DNA of 12,892 nt from Betaproteobacteria bacterium (GTDB lineage: Bacteria; Pseudomonadota; Gammaproteobacteria; Burkholderiales; Casimicrobiaceae). This document shows, piece after piece, positions 1-6,773 of the stretch. How positions within the stretch are numbered: the stretch's first letter is position 1; every line of letters begins with the position of its first letter. The position numbers and the translations under genes were made by a program. The stretch spans positions 1 through 12,892 of the forward strand of contig VBCL01000237.1 of the NCBI GenBank assembly GCA_005888865.1, in the 5' to 3' direction. The notes under the pieces are model-generated. The model was not told the DNA's origin. It ran no database searches and worked only from the letters and a program-made list of their open reading frames with translations.

Positions 1-993
1 TGCGACGCGAACGACAGCGCGGCAGACGGCATCATCGACGATCCGCGAAGCTGCAGCTTCGACGCCAGCGCCAACATTTGCGGCGAACCCAATGCGCCGG
101 CTGCGCCGGCCTGCCTGACGACGTCCGAGGCAGCGGCGGTCAACAAAATCTGGGACGGGCCGCGCAACGCCAAGGGTGACAGGATCTGGTTCCCGCTCGA
201 TCGGGGTAGCGACTTCTCCATTCTGGACGGACCCGCTCCGTTCGCGCTTGGCGTCATTCAGTTCGAATGGGATGAGATCGATCGCGCCTTCGCAACCGAG
301 TGGAAGACCGTCACCCTCGGAGGGCCGGGGCTGGACTATCCGCAAGTCGCGCAGGACGGCTCGCGCAACATCGCCGACGTCACGGACACGTTCGGGCCGC
401 TCGATACCTTCAAGAATCACGGCGGCAAGATGCTGACCTTCGTCGGCGCGAACGATCAGTTCATCTATCCGCGGGGCGTGCTCAACTACTATCGAGTGAT
501 GGCTTCACGCTACAAGGCGCCTCGCGATCAAACCGGTTTCGATGGCGTGCAGAGCTTCTATCGCTTGTTCCATGCGCCCGGGGTCGGCCATTGCGGCGCC
601 CCCGTCTTCTCCCTCGGCACGGTGGGACCTTGGCCGCAGAACGGCGCCGACTTCCAGGCCCTTATCAACTGGGTGGAACACGGCGTAGCGCCGAGTCAGG
701 TCCTCGGTGGCGGCACGGGACGGCTGGCGACAGCGCCCCCTGGAACGCCCGTGACGCCGCTCACTCGGCCGCTGTGTCCTTATCCGCAGACCGCGCAGTA
801 CAAGGGCAGCGGCAGCGTCTTCGACGGCGCCAACTGGGCCTGCGGCGGCAGTCTGGAAACCACACAGGTCGTTTGTCCCGATGTGCTGGTCCAGTACAAG
901 CACGAAGTACTGGGTAATCTCGCTTACGAAGGCAGTGGCGTCAACCCGGCGGGTTGTGTGGCCGCGCCACAGAGCCAGAACGGCCAGCACTAG
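1..993 (+). CDS. Tannase/feruloyl esterase family protein, C-terminal part (5' end outside window)
   Basis: The reading frame is open from the first base to the TAG at 991-993 and encodes 330 residues. The family (alpha/beta hydrolases such as tannase, feruloyl esterase and MHETase) cleaves esters of aromatic acids, usually outside the cytoplasm. The visible part starts inside the typical calcium-loop region (Cys-Asp..Asp..Asp-Gly-Ile-Ile-Asp-Asp-Pro..Cys, residues 1-18). It continues through GGKMLTFVGAND (residues 141-152, with the catalytic Asp expected at Asp152), then YRLFHAPGVGHC (His197 expected to be catalytic, followed by the Cys198 that in this family pairs with the Cys before the serine), and ends with NWVEHGVAP. 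The nucleophilic serine and any signal peptide lie upstream of the window. Substrate is unknown; the adjacent pobA makes a hydroxybenzoate-type ester plausible, but that is inference. Family assignment is firm. Confidence 0.9.
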   Translation, partial: CDANDSAADGIIDDPRSCSFDASANICGEPNAPAAPACLTTSEAAAVNKIWDGPRNAKGDRIWFPLDRGSDFSILDGPAPFALGVIQFEWDEIDRAFATEWKTVTLGGPGLDYPQVAQDGSRNIADVTDTFGPLDTFKNHGGKMLTFVGANDQFIYPRGVLNYYRVMASRYKAPRDQTGFDGVQSFYRLFHAPGVGHCGAPVFSLGTVGPWPQNGADFQALINWVEHGVAPSQVLGGGTGRLATAPPGTPVTPLTRPLCPYPQTAQYKGSGSVFDGANWACGGSLETTQVVCPDVLVQYKHEVLGNLAYEGSGVNPAGCVAAPQSQNGQH

Positions 994-1031
994 GATCAGG
1001 GCGATCAAGCGATTGAGTCGTAGACGAAGAT

Positions 1032-1058
1032 CGGTAGCGCGCGCTGCCCGCGCTACCG
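1032..1058 (+). terminator. Hairpin downstream of the tannase gene, possible terminator
   Basis: A perfect 10-bp inverted repeat (1032-1041 against 1049-1058, arms CGGTAGCGCG/CGCGCTACCG) with a 7-nt loop sits 38 bases after the tannase stop and 31 bases before the pobA start. No T-run follows it, so it is not a classical intrinsic terminator. It could instead pause RNA polymerase, protect a 3' end or bind a protein. The stem is certain; its role is a guess. Confidence 0.4.
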
Positions 1059-1089
1059 GTCGTGTCGCCTCCGGCCTTCGGAGCTGCCG

Positions 1090-2355
1090 ATGATCCGCAA
1101 GCGAACCCAGGTCGGCATCGTCGGCGCGGGCCCCGCGGGGCTAGTGCTCTCGCACCTGCTGCACCTCGCGGGAATCGAATCCGTAATCCTCGAAGCGCGC
1201 AGCCGGTCCGAGGTCGAGTCCACCCTGCGCGCCGGTGTGCTGGAGCAGGGCACCGTCGATCTGCTGACTCGATGCGGCGTCGGCGAGCGCCTGCAACGGG
1301 AAGGATTCGTCCACCACGGCATCGAGCTCCGCTTCGGCGGCCAGCCGCATCGCATCGCGCTCTCGGACCTTACCGGTGGCCGCGCCATCACCGTGTACCC
1401 GCAGCACGAGGTCATCAAGGATCTCGTCAGGGCGCGAGTCGATTCCGGCGGAACGCTCGTCTTCGAGGCGCGCGACGTCAGCATCCACGATTACGGTTCG
1501 ACCCGACCCCGAATCCGCTATGTGTGCGCGAACGGCGATCAGGAACTAAGGTGCGACTTTATTGCGGGATGCGACGGCTTCCACGGCGGATGCCGGGCGA
1601 GCGTGCCCGCCCGAGCGCGAACCGAATATGCGCGCCACTATCCGTTCGGCTGGTTCGGCATCCTGGTCAGGGCGGCGCCCTACGCAGCGGAGTTGATCTA
1701 CGCCCACCACGATCGCGGGTTCTCGCTAGTGAGTACGCGATCTCCCGAGGTGCAAAGACTCTATTTCCAATGCGCTCCCAACGACGACACCGCCCATTGG
1801 CCCGACGACCGCATCTGGCGTGAGCTGCAGGCTCGGCTGCAGACGACGGACGACTGGAGGCTGGAAAGGGGGGATATCTTCCAGAAGGGAATCATCGCCA
1901 TGCGCAGCTTCGTCGTCGAGCCGATGCAATACGGACGGCTGTTCCTCGCGGGCGATGCTGCGCACATCGTTCCACCAACCGGCGCGAAAGGGCTGAACCT
2001 TGCGGTTGCCGACGTCTACATTCTGGCGAACGCACTGGCGGAATTCTATGCTTCGGGCCGCAAGGAGGGGCTCGAACGCTACTCCGCCGCGGCACTGGAG
2101 CGCGTATGGCGCGCCGAGCACTTTTCCTGGTGGATGACCTCGATGCTGCACCGCTTCGAAGATGACCCTTTTCAGCACCGGTTGCAGCTCGCACAGCTCA
2201 ATTACGTGACGAGCTCGCGAGCTGCGGCCACCGCTCTGGCCGAGAACTATGTCGGCCTGCCGCTGACCGATGGAATGTCCTCAGCGGGTCAGTCCGCCTT
2301 GGCCCCTGAGGCCTTGACGACCCTCGCCCACTTGGCGGTCTCGGCGCGCATGTAG
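1090..2355 (+). CDS. pobA: 4-hydroxybenzoate 3-monooxygenase (p-hydroxybenzoate hydroxylase)
   Basis: This FAD monooxygenase converts 4-hydroxybenzoate to protocatechuate in the cytoplasm using NAD(P)H and oxygen. Visible motifs: GAGPAG (12-17) for FAD, RAGVLEQG (47-54), the CDGFHG motif (161-166), and GDAAHIVPPTGAKGLN (288-303). Residues matching the Pseudomonas fluorescens active site are present: Tyr204 (Tyr201), Ser215 (Ser212), Arg217 (Arg214), Arg223 (Arg220), Tyr225 (Tyr222) and Tyr387 (Tyr385), so it should be active. Helix H2 has Ala36, Arg37, Arg39 and Glu41 where the NADPH-specific enzyme has Arg33, Gln34, Pro36 and Tyr38, suggesting NADH preference. The start ATG follows a CGGAG at 1079-1083. 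At 421 residues it is longer than the usual ~394. The family normally ends just after AENYVGLP, and here about 29 extra residues follow, encoded partly over the 3' end of the convergent gene. No pobR regulator is visible nearby. Confidence 0.95.
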   Translation: MIRKRTQVGIVGAGPAGLVLSHLLHLAGIESVILEARSRSEVESTLRAGVLEQGTVDLLTRCGVGERLQREGFVHHGIELRFGGQPHRIALSDLTGGRAITVYPQHEVIKDLVRARVDSGGTLVFEARDVSIHDYGSTRPRIRYVCANGDQELRCDFIAGCDGFHGGCRASVPARARTEYARHYPFGWFGILVRAAPYAAELIYAHHDRGFSLVSTRSPEVQRLYFQCAPNDDTAHWPDDRIWRELQARLQTTDDWRLERGDIFQKGIIAMRSFVVEPMQYGRLFLAGDAAHIVPPTGAKGLNLAVADVYILANALAEFYASGRKEGLERYSAAALERVWRAEHFSWWMTSMLHRFEDDPFQHRLQLAQLNYVTSSRAAATALAENYVGLPLTDGMSSAGQSALAPEALTTLAHLAVSARM

Positions 2356-3290
2356 GCGCTGAATTCTTCCGGCGTGCTGCCGACCGGATCGGCGCCCTGG
2401 GCGACGAGCTTGGCGCGGATGTCCGGATTTTTGAGCGCGCGGCCGATTTCGGCCTGAAGCTTGAGCACGATCTCCCGCGGCAGCTCCGCGGGGCCGAGCA
2501 GTCCGAACCACGACGACGCCTCGAAATCCGGGAATCCCGACTCGGCGACCGTCGGTATCTCCGGCGCAGCAGCCGAGCGGCTCTTGCTGGTGACCGCGAG
2601 CGCGCGAAGCCGGCCCGCCCGCACGAACTCGATCACCGACGGGATGGTTGCGAACATGAAATGCACCTGCTCGCCCGAGAGCAGGTCGTTCAGCGCTACC
2701 GCGCCCTTGTAGGGAACGTGGGTCGCCTCGACCCCGGCCATGGTTTTCAGCAGTTCGCCGGAGAGGTGCGATGAGGTACCGGTTCCGGTCGACGCAAAGA
2801 AATACTTGCCGGGGTTCGCCTTCACCAGCGCAACGAACTCCGCGAACGAATTCACCGGCATCGCGACCGGATTCACGACCAGCATGTTCGGCACATGGAC
2901 GACCAGCGAGATCGGCGTGAAGTCTTTGAGATTGTCGTACGGCATCGCCGGGTAGAGCGACGCGTTAATCGCCAGCGGGCCGACCGAGCCCATCAAGAGC
3001 GTGTAACCGTCGGGCTTGGCCTTGGCGACGATTGCCGCACCGATGTTGCCGCCGGCCCCCGGCTTGTTGTCGATGACCACCGGCTGGCCCCAGGTTTTGC
3101 GCATTTCCTCGGCGACCAGCCGCGCGACGATGTCGGTGCTGCCGCCGGCCGAGAATCCGACGACGATGGTGATCTGGCGGCTCGGATAGATACCTTGCGC
3201 GGAGGCGCTCGCAGTCGCCAAGGCGAGCAGCATGGAGACGGCCGCCTGGGTGAACGCGACGAGCAGATCACCACGCCATCGATGTCGCAC
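2289..3290 (-). CDS. Bug-family (tripartite tricarboxylate transporter) periplasmic solute-binding protein
   Basis: Encodes 333 residues with a GTG start at 3290-3288. That start is chosen because GGAGGA lies 6 bases upstream and because it gives a clean signal peptide: Arg residues at 2-6, a hydrophobic core at about 9-25, and cleavage after ASASA (31). Family motifs follow: YPSRQITIVVGFSAGGSTD (35-53), GQPVVIDNKPGAGGNIGA (68-85), a THVPYKG segment, the late ALAVTS and EIPTVAESG segments, and a C-terminus KWARVVKASG. Bug proteins capture carboxylates, including aromatic acids, in the periplasm; many occur without their TctA/TctB membrane partners, and none is seen here. It lies 44 bases after the class II aldolase gene on the same strand and could be the last gene of that unit. 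The upstream part of the open frame, above 3290, is a shadow of the aldolase gene. The ligand cannot be told from sequence. Confidence 0.93.
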   Translation of the reverse strand: MRHRWRGDLLVAFTQAAVSMLLALATASASAQGIYPSRQITIVVGFSAGGSTDIVARLVAEEMRKTWGQPVVIDNKPGAGGNIGAAIVAKAKPDGYTLLMGSVGPLAINASLYPAMPYDNLKDFTPISLVVHVPNMLVVNPVAMPVNSFAEFVALVKANPGKYFFASTGTGTSSHLSGELLKTMAGVEATHVPYKGAVALNDLLSGEQVHFMFATIPSVIEFVRAGRLRALAVTSKSRSAAAPEIPTVAESGFPDFEASSWFGLLGPAELPREIVLKLQAEIGRALKNPDIRAKLVAQGADPVGSTPEEFSAYMRAETAKWARVVKASGAKAD

Positions 3291-3334
3291 GTCGATTCCT
3301 CCGTGCCAGTGGCAGCCCGCCTCGGCCCGAGCCG

Positions 3335-4111
3335 TCAATCGCGATAGGACGGATCGATCCTGTCGAGCTTTTTCAGCAGCGCCGGCCATTCGAGGATGCC
3401 GAAGCGGCGACGCACGCCGGGCTGGTACAGCCGCCATGATTCGTCGACGATGTCCTGAGGCGGCAACTTGAGCTTGGTGTTGCATGAGAGTGCAGCGACC
3501 TGGACCTGGCAGGCGCGCTCGAGGCGGAACATGCTGTTGAACGCCTCCGCAATGCTCGCGCCCACGGTGAGCAGCCCGTGATTGCGCAGGACCATTCCTT
3601 CGTGCTGGCCGAGGTCGCGGACCAGGCGTTTCTGTTCCTCGAGCTTGAGCGCCACACCCTCGTAGTCGTGGTAGGCGATTTGGGCGAAGCGCATCGAGGT
3701 CTGCGCGATCGGCAGGAGACCGCACTCCATCGCCGACACCGCCATGCCGGCGATCGTGTGGGTGTGGATCACGCAGTCGACGTCGTGCCGCGCCGCATGG
3801 ATGCAGCTATGCACGACGTAGCCCGCCTTGTTGATGTCGTACTCGGTCGGGTTGAACACGACCTTGCCGCCGAGGTCGAGCTTGATGAAGCACGAGGCGT
3901 GCATCTGCTCGTAGAGCAGGCCGTGCGGATTGATCAGGAACGTATTTTCCTCGTCGGGCACGCGGGTGCTGACGTGATTGGCGGACATTTCCGACATGCC
4001 GTAGAGGTCGAGCAGGCGATAGCATGCGGCAAGATCGACGCGCTTGGCCCATTCCGCGTCGCTGACCTGCTCGCGCACGGGCGTGCGTTTGCTCACTGAC
4101 TGGACGGCCAT
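3335..4111 (-). CDS. Class II aldolase/adducin family protein
   Basis: Encodes 258 residues from the ATG at 4111-4109, preceded by GAAGAGA. A TTG five codons further up (4126-4124) is a less likely alternative start. The class II aldolase fold is marked by NHVS (45-48), INPHG (60-64), the zinc-binding HTHT (His116 and His118) and the third metal ligand in RNHG (His178). Members include sugar-phosphate aldolases, epimerases and decarboxylases acting on small acids. Homologues lying next to Bug receptors are common in Burkholderiales and mostly uncharacterised. Here it starts 66 bases after the paaK stop on the same strand, with no convincing terminator between them, and precedes the Bug gene by 44 bases. 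Family is certain. The reaction is unknown, and a place in phenylacetate catabolism is not established. Confidence 0.9.
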   Translation of the reverse strand: MAVQSVSKRTPVREQVSDAEWAKRVDLAACYRLLDLYGMSEMSANHVSTRVPDEENTFLINPHGLLYEQMHASCFIKLDLGGKVVFNPTEYDINKAGYVVHSCIHAARHDVDCVIHTHTIAGMAVSAMECGLLPIAQTSMRFAQIAYHDYEGVALKLEEQKRLVRDLGQHEGMVLRNHGLLTVGASIAEAFNSMFRLERACQVQVAALSCNTKLKLPPQDIVDESWRLYQPGVRRRFGILEWPALLKKLDRIDPSYRD

Positions 4112-4177
4112 GAAGTCTCTTCGCAATCAATCGGCGTTGGATCGAAGCCGTGCCCAAAACCGAACGATCCTGCCATG

Positions 4178-5484
4178 CTACGCCTTCGGCCGCTTGTCCA
4201 CCACGCGCTTGGCCTTGCCGATCGAGCGCTCGATACCGCCGCTTTGCACGACGCGGACCTCGATGGTGACGCCGATCAAGCTCTTGACGAGCTGCGCGAG
4301 CTTGGCGCCGGCCGCATCACCGTCGGCACCACCCGCACCCGGTGCGCGTTCGACCAGCACCGCCAACTCGTCCAGGTTCTTCGGCCGCGTGACCTCGAGC
4401 TGATAGTGCGGCGCGAGCGCCGCGTGCTTAAGGATGAGCTCCTCGATCTGCGTCGGAAACAGGTTGACCCCGCGGATGATCAGCATGTCGTCCGACGCCC
4501 GGTGATCTTCTCGATTCGACGCATCGAGCGCGCGGTCGGCGGCAGCAGGCGCGTGAGGTCGCGCGTGCGGTAGCGGATGATCGGCAGCGCCTCCTTGGTG
4601 AGCGAGGTGAATACCAGCTCGCCCTTCTCGCCGTCGGGAAGAACCTTGCCGGTCTCGGGGTCGACGATCTCCGGATAGAAGTGATCTTCCCAGACGGTCA
4701 GCCCATCCTTGGTCTCGATGCACTCCTGCGCGACGCCGGGACCTATCACCTCGGACAGGCCATAGATGTCGATCGCGTCGATGTCGAGCTTGGCCTCGAT
4801 CGCCTCGCGCATCGTCGGCGTCCACGGCTCGGCGCCGAAGATCCCGATCTTGAGCGAGCAGCCTCTCGGGTCGATTCCCTGGCGCTCCATCTCCTCCGCG
4901 ATCGCCAGCATGTACGATGGGGTCACCATGATGATAGTGGGCTTGAAGTCGGCGATGAGCTGCACCTGGCGCTCGGTCATCCCGCCCGACATCGGGACCA
5001 CGGTGCAGCCGAGCTTCTCCGCGCCGTAGTGCGCACCCAGCCCTCCGGTAAAGAGCCCGTAGCCGTAGGCGACGTGCACGATGTCCCCCGCCCTTCCCCC
5101 CGCGGCGCGGATCGACCGCGCCATGACCGTCGCCCAGACGTCGATATCGCTGCGGGTATAGCCGACGACAGTAGGCTTCCCGGTGGTCCCCGACGATGCA
5201 TGAATGCGAACGACCTGCTCGCGCGGTACGGCGAACATCCCGAACGGATAATGATCGCGCAATTCCTTCTTGGTGGTGAACGGCAGTCGCGCCAGATCAC
5301 TCAGCGCCTTCAGGTCGTTGGGATGGAATCCTGCCCCCTCGAGTGCGGCGCGATAGTGCGGCACGTGATCGTAGGCGTGCCGCAACGTCCATTGCAGACG
5401 CTTCAGCTGCAACGCCTCGAGCTCCTCGCGGCTCGCCGTCTCGATCGGCTCGAGATCGCCGGGCGCGGGCTTTCTGACCGGCAT
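4178..5484 (-). pseudogene. paaK: Phenylacetate-CoA ligase, frameshifted near the 3' end
   Basis: PaaK adenylates phenylacetate and transfers it to CoA, the entry step of the pathway. The start ATG at 5484 follows an AGGAGGAGG run. The first frame shows the AMP-binding loop SSGTTGKP (97-104), YGYGLFTGGLG (140-150), YGLSEVIGPGVA (241-252) and YRTRDL (305-310). It then reaches KITGR (326-330), where the family continues into SDDMLIIRGVN. Instead the frame reads Arg-Thr-Thr-Cys-stop, ending at 4480. The expected SDDMLIIRGVNLFPTQIEE and the whole C-terminal lid domain appear in a different minus-strand frame that stops at 4178. A single missing base within about 4494-4500 would explain it. If the lesion is real, a 334-residue protein without the lid would result, probably inactive. 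Conservation on both sides of the shift argues for a recent event or a sequencing error. It starts 8 bases after the paaI stop. Confidence 0.9.
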
Positions 5485-5492
5485 GCCTCCTC

Positions 5493-5951
5493 CTACGAGG
5501 GTTCTACGACATGGCCCTTGATGCGATACGATTTGCCGCGAAAGAACGCGACGCGCTCACCGCGCTGATTGATGACCTCGATGTCGTATACGCCTGTGCG
5601 GCCGCTGACGCTGCGCTCCTGCGCGACGGCCGTCAGTACATCGCCTTCGTGCGCCGCCGCGACGAAATCGATCGCGCAGCCCGACGCTACCGTCGTCAGG
5701 TTGTAGCTGTTGCAGGCGAAGGCGAACGCGCTATCGGCGAGCGCGAAGACGAAGCCGCCGTGGCAGATGGCGTGACCGTTCAGCATGTCCTGGCGAATCG
5801 TCATCCTCAGCTCGGCGCGACCGGGGCCGATGGCGGCAATACTCATCCCCAGCGATTGCGATGCGTGGTCGCGCGCATACATTGCCGCGGCCACGCTCTC
5901 GGCGAGCGCCTGCGCCTCTTGCGGCGTCAGCGCCGGGTGGTGTTCGCCCAT
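5493..5951 (-). CDS. paaI: Hydroxyphenylacetyl-CoA thioesterase PaaI
   Basis: Encodes 152 residues of the hotdog-fold thioesterase family. PaaI removes CoA from dead-end aromatic thioesters, including ring-hydroxylated phenylacetyl-CoA, and so protects the cell's CoA pool. The sequence carries NGHAICHGG (58-66) followed by LADSAFAFACN (71-81), in which Asp73 is the expected catalytic residue, and the strand segment GCAIDFVAAAHEGD (91-104). Its length is usual for PaaI. The ATG at 5951 is supported by GGAAGGTAGG just upstream and by placement 2 bases after the paaG stop; the longer open frame above it is a shadow of paaG. Tight spacing on both sides makes translational coupling with paaG and paaK likely. 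Confidence 0.93.
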   Translation of the reverse strand: MGEHHPALTPQEAQALAESVAAAMYARDHASQSLGMSIAAIGPGRAELRMTIRQDMLNGHAICHGGFVFALADSAFAFACNSYNLTTVASGCAIDFVAAAHEGDVLTAVAQERSVSGRTGVYDIEVINQRGERVAFFRGKSYRIKGHVVEPS

Positions 5952-5953
5952 GC

Positions 5954-6754
5954 CTACCTTCCGGTGAACCGCGGCGCGCGCTTCTCGGTAAAGGCAGCCA
6001 CACCTTCGCGATAGTCGGCGCCATACCCGAGTGCGCGCTGAAGATCGCGTTCGAGCTCGAGCTGGGTCTCGAGATCGTTCCGAAGCGACGCGTAAAGAGC
6101 GCGCTTGATGGCCGCCAGCGCCGCGGTCGGCGCCCCTGCCAGCGTGCGCAACAGCTTCTCGACCGTCTCGTGAAGGTGGGCATCCTCCACGCATTGCCAG
6201 ATCACCCCCCACTCTGCGGCCTGTTCCGCGATGAGCCGCTCGCCAAGCATCGACAGACCGATGGCGCGTGCGGTACCGACGAGGCGAGGAAGAAAGTACG
6301 TTCCTCCCGAGTCGGGGATGAGCCCGATCTTGGAAAACGCCTGGATGAAGCTTGCCGACTTCGCCGCCACGACGATGTCGCAGGCCAGCGCGATGTTCGC
6401 CCCCGCTCCTGCGGCGACGCCGTTGACCGCGCACACCACCGGCAGCGGCAGCGCGCGCAGTGTCAGGATCAGCGGCTTGTAGTTGCGCTCGATCGATGCG
6501 CCGAGATCGATCGCGCTTCGGCTGTCGGCACCGGGCGCCACGGCACGGTCGCCGAGGTCCTGCCCCGCGCAGAAGCCGCGGCCCGCGCCGGTCAGCAAGA
6601 GCACCCGTACCGAGGCGTCGGTCTTGACCCGCGCCAGCGCATCGCGGACTTCGGCGTGCATCGCGTCATTGAAGCTGTTCAGCCGTTCGGGACGATTGAG
6701 CGTCAGCCGCGCGATGCCATTGGCGCTTGCAAAGAGGATATTTTCGTAGGTCAT
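5954..6754 (-). CDS. paaG: 1,2-epoxyphenylacetyl-CoA isomerase PaaG (enoyl-CoA hydratase/isomerase family)
   Basis: Encodes 266 residues of the crotonase fold. PaaG converts the unstable ring 1,2-epoxide of phenylacetyl-CoA to the seven-membered oxepin-CoA, and in known systems also shifts a double bond later in the route. Diagnostic for PaaG rather than a generic hydratase are RGFCAGQDLGDR (59-70) and IGLIPDSGGTYFLPRLVG (143-160), with Asp148 as the expected catalytic acid. NGVAAGAGANIALACD (111-126) forms the second half of the oxyanion hole and CoA pocket. Length matches the family. The ATG at 6754 has no strong ribosome binding site and lies 19 bases after the paaN stop, so coupling to upstream translation is likely. 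Confidence 0.94.
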   Translation of the reverse strand: MTYENILFASANGIARLTLNRPERLNSFNDAMHAEVRDALARVKTDASVRVLLLTGAGRGFCAGQDLGDRAVAPGADSRSAIDLGASIERNYKPLILTLRALPLPVVCAVNGVAAGAGANIALACDIVVAAKSASFIQAFSKIGLIPDSGGTYFLPRLVGTARAIGLSMLGERLIAEQAAEWGVIWQCVEDAHLHETVEKLLRTLAGAPTAALAAIKRALYASLRNDLETQLELERDLQRALGYGADYREGVAAFTEKRAPRFTGR

Positions 6755-6773
6755 GCCGGCGCAAGAACGACCA

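Noticed and set aside
505..1008. Long minus-strand open frame opposite the tannase gene
   Set aside because: It has no recognisable protein features and mirrors a clear tannase coding frame; high GC content makes such shadows common here.
3291..3725. N-terminal extension of the Bug open frame up to 3725
   Set aside because: It overlaps the aldolase coding region in another frame, is Arg/Pro/Ala-rich, and would bury the signal peptide that follows the GTG at 3290.
4139..4170. Inverted repeat GGATCG/CGATCC between paaK and the aldolase gene
   Set aside because: Only six base pairs with a 20-base loop and no T-run; too weak to call a terminator.
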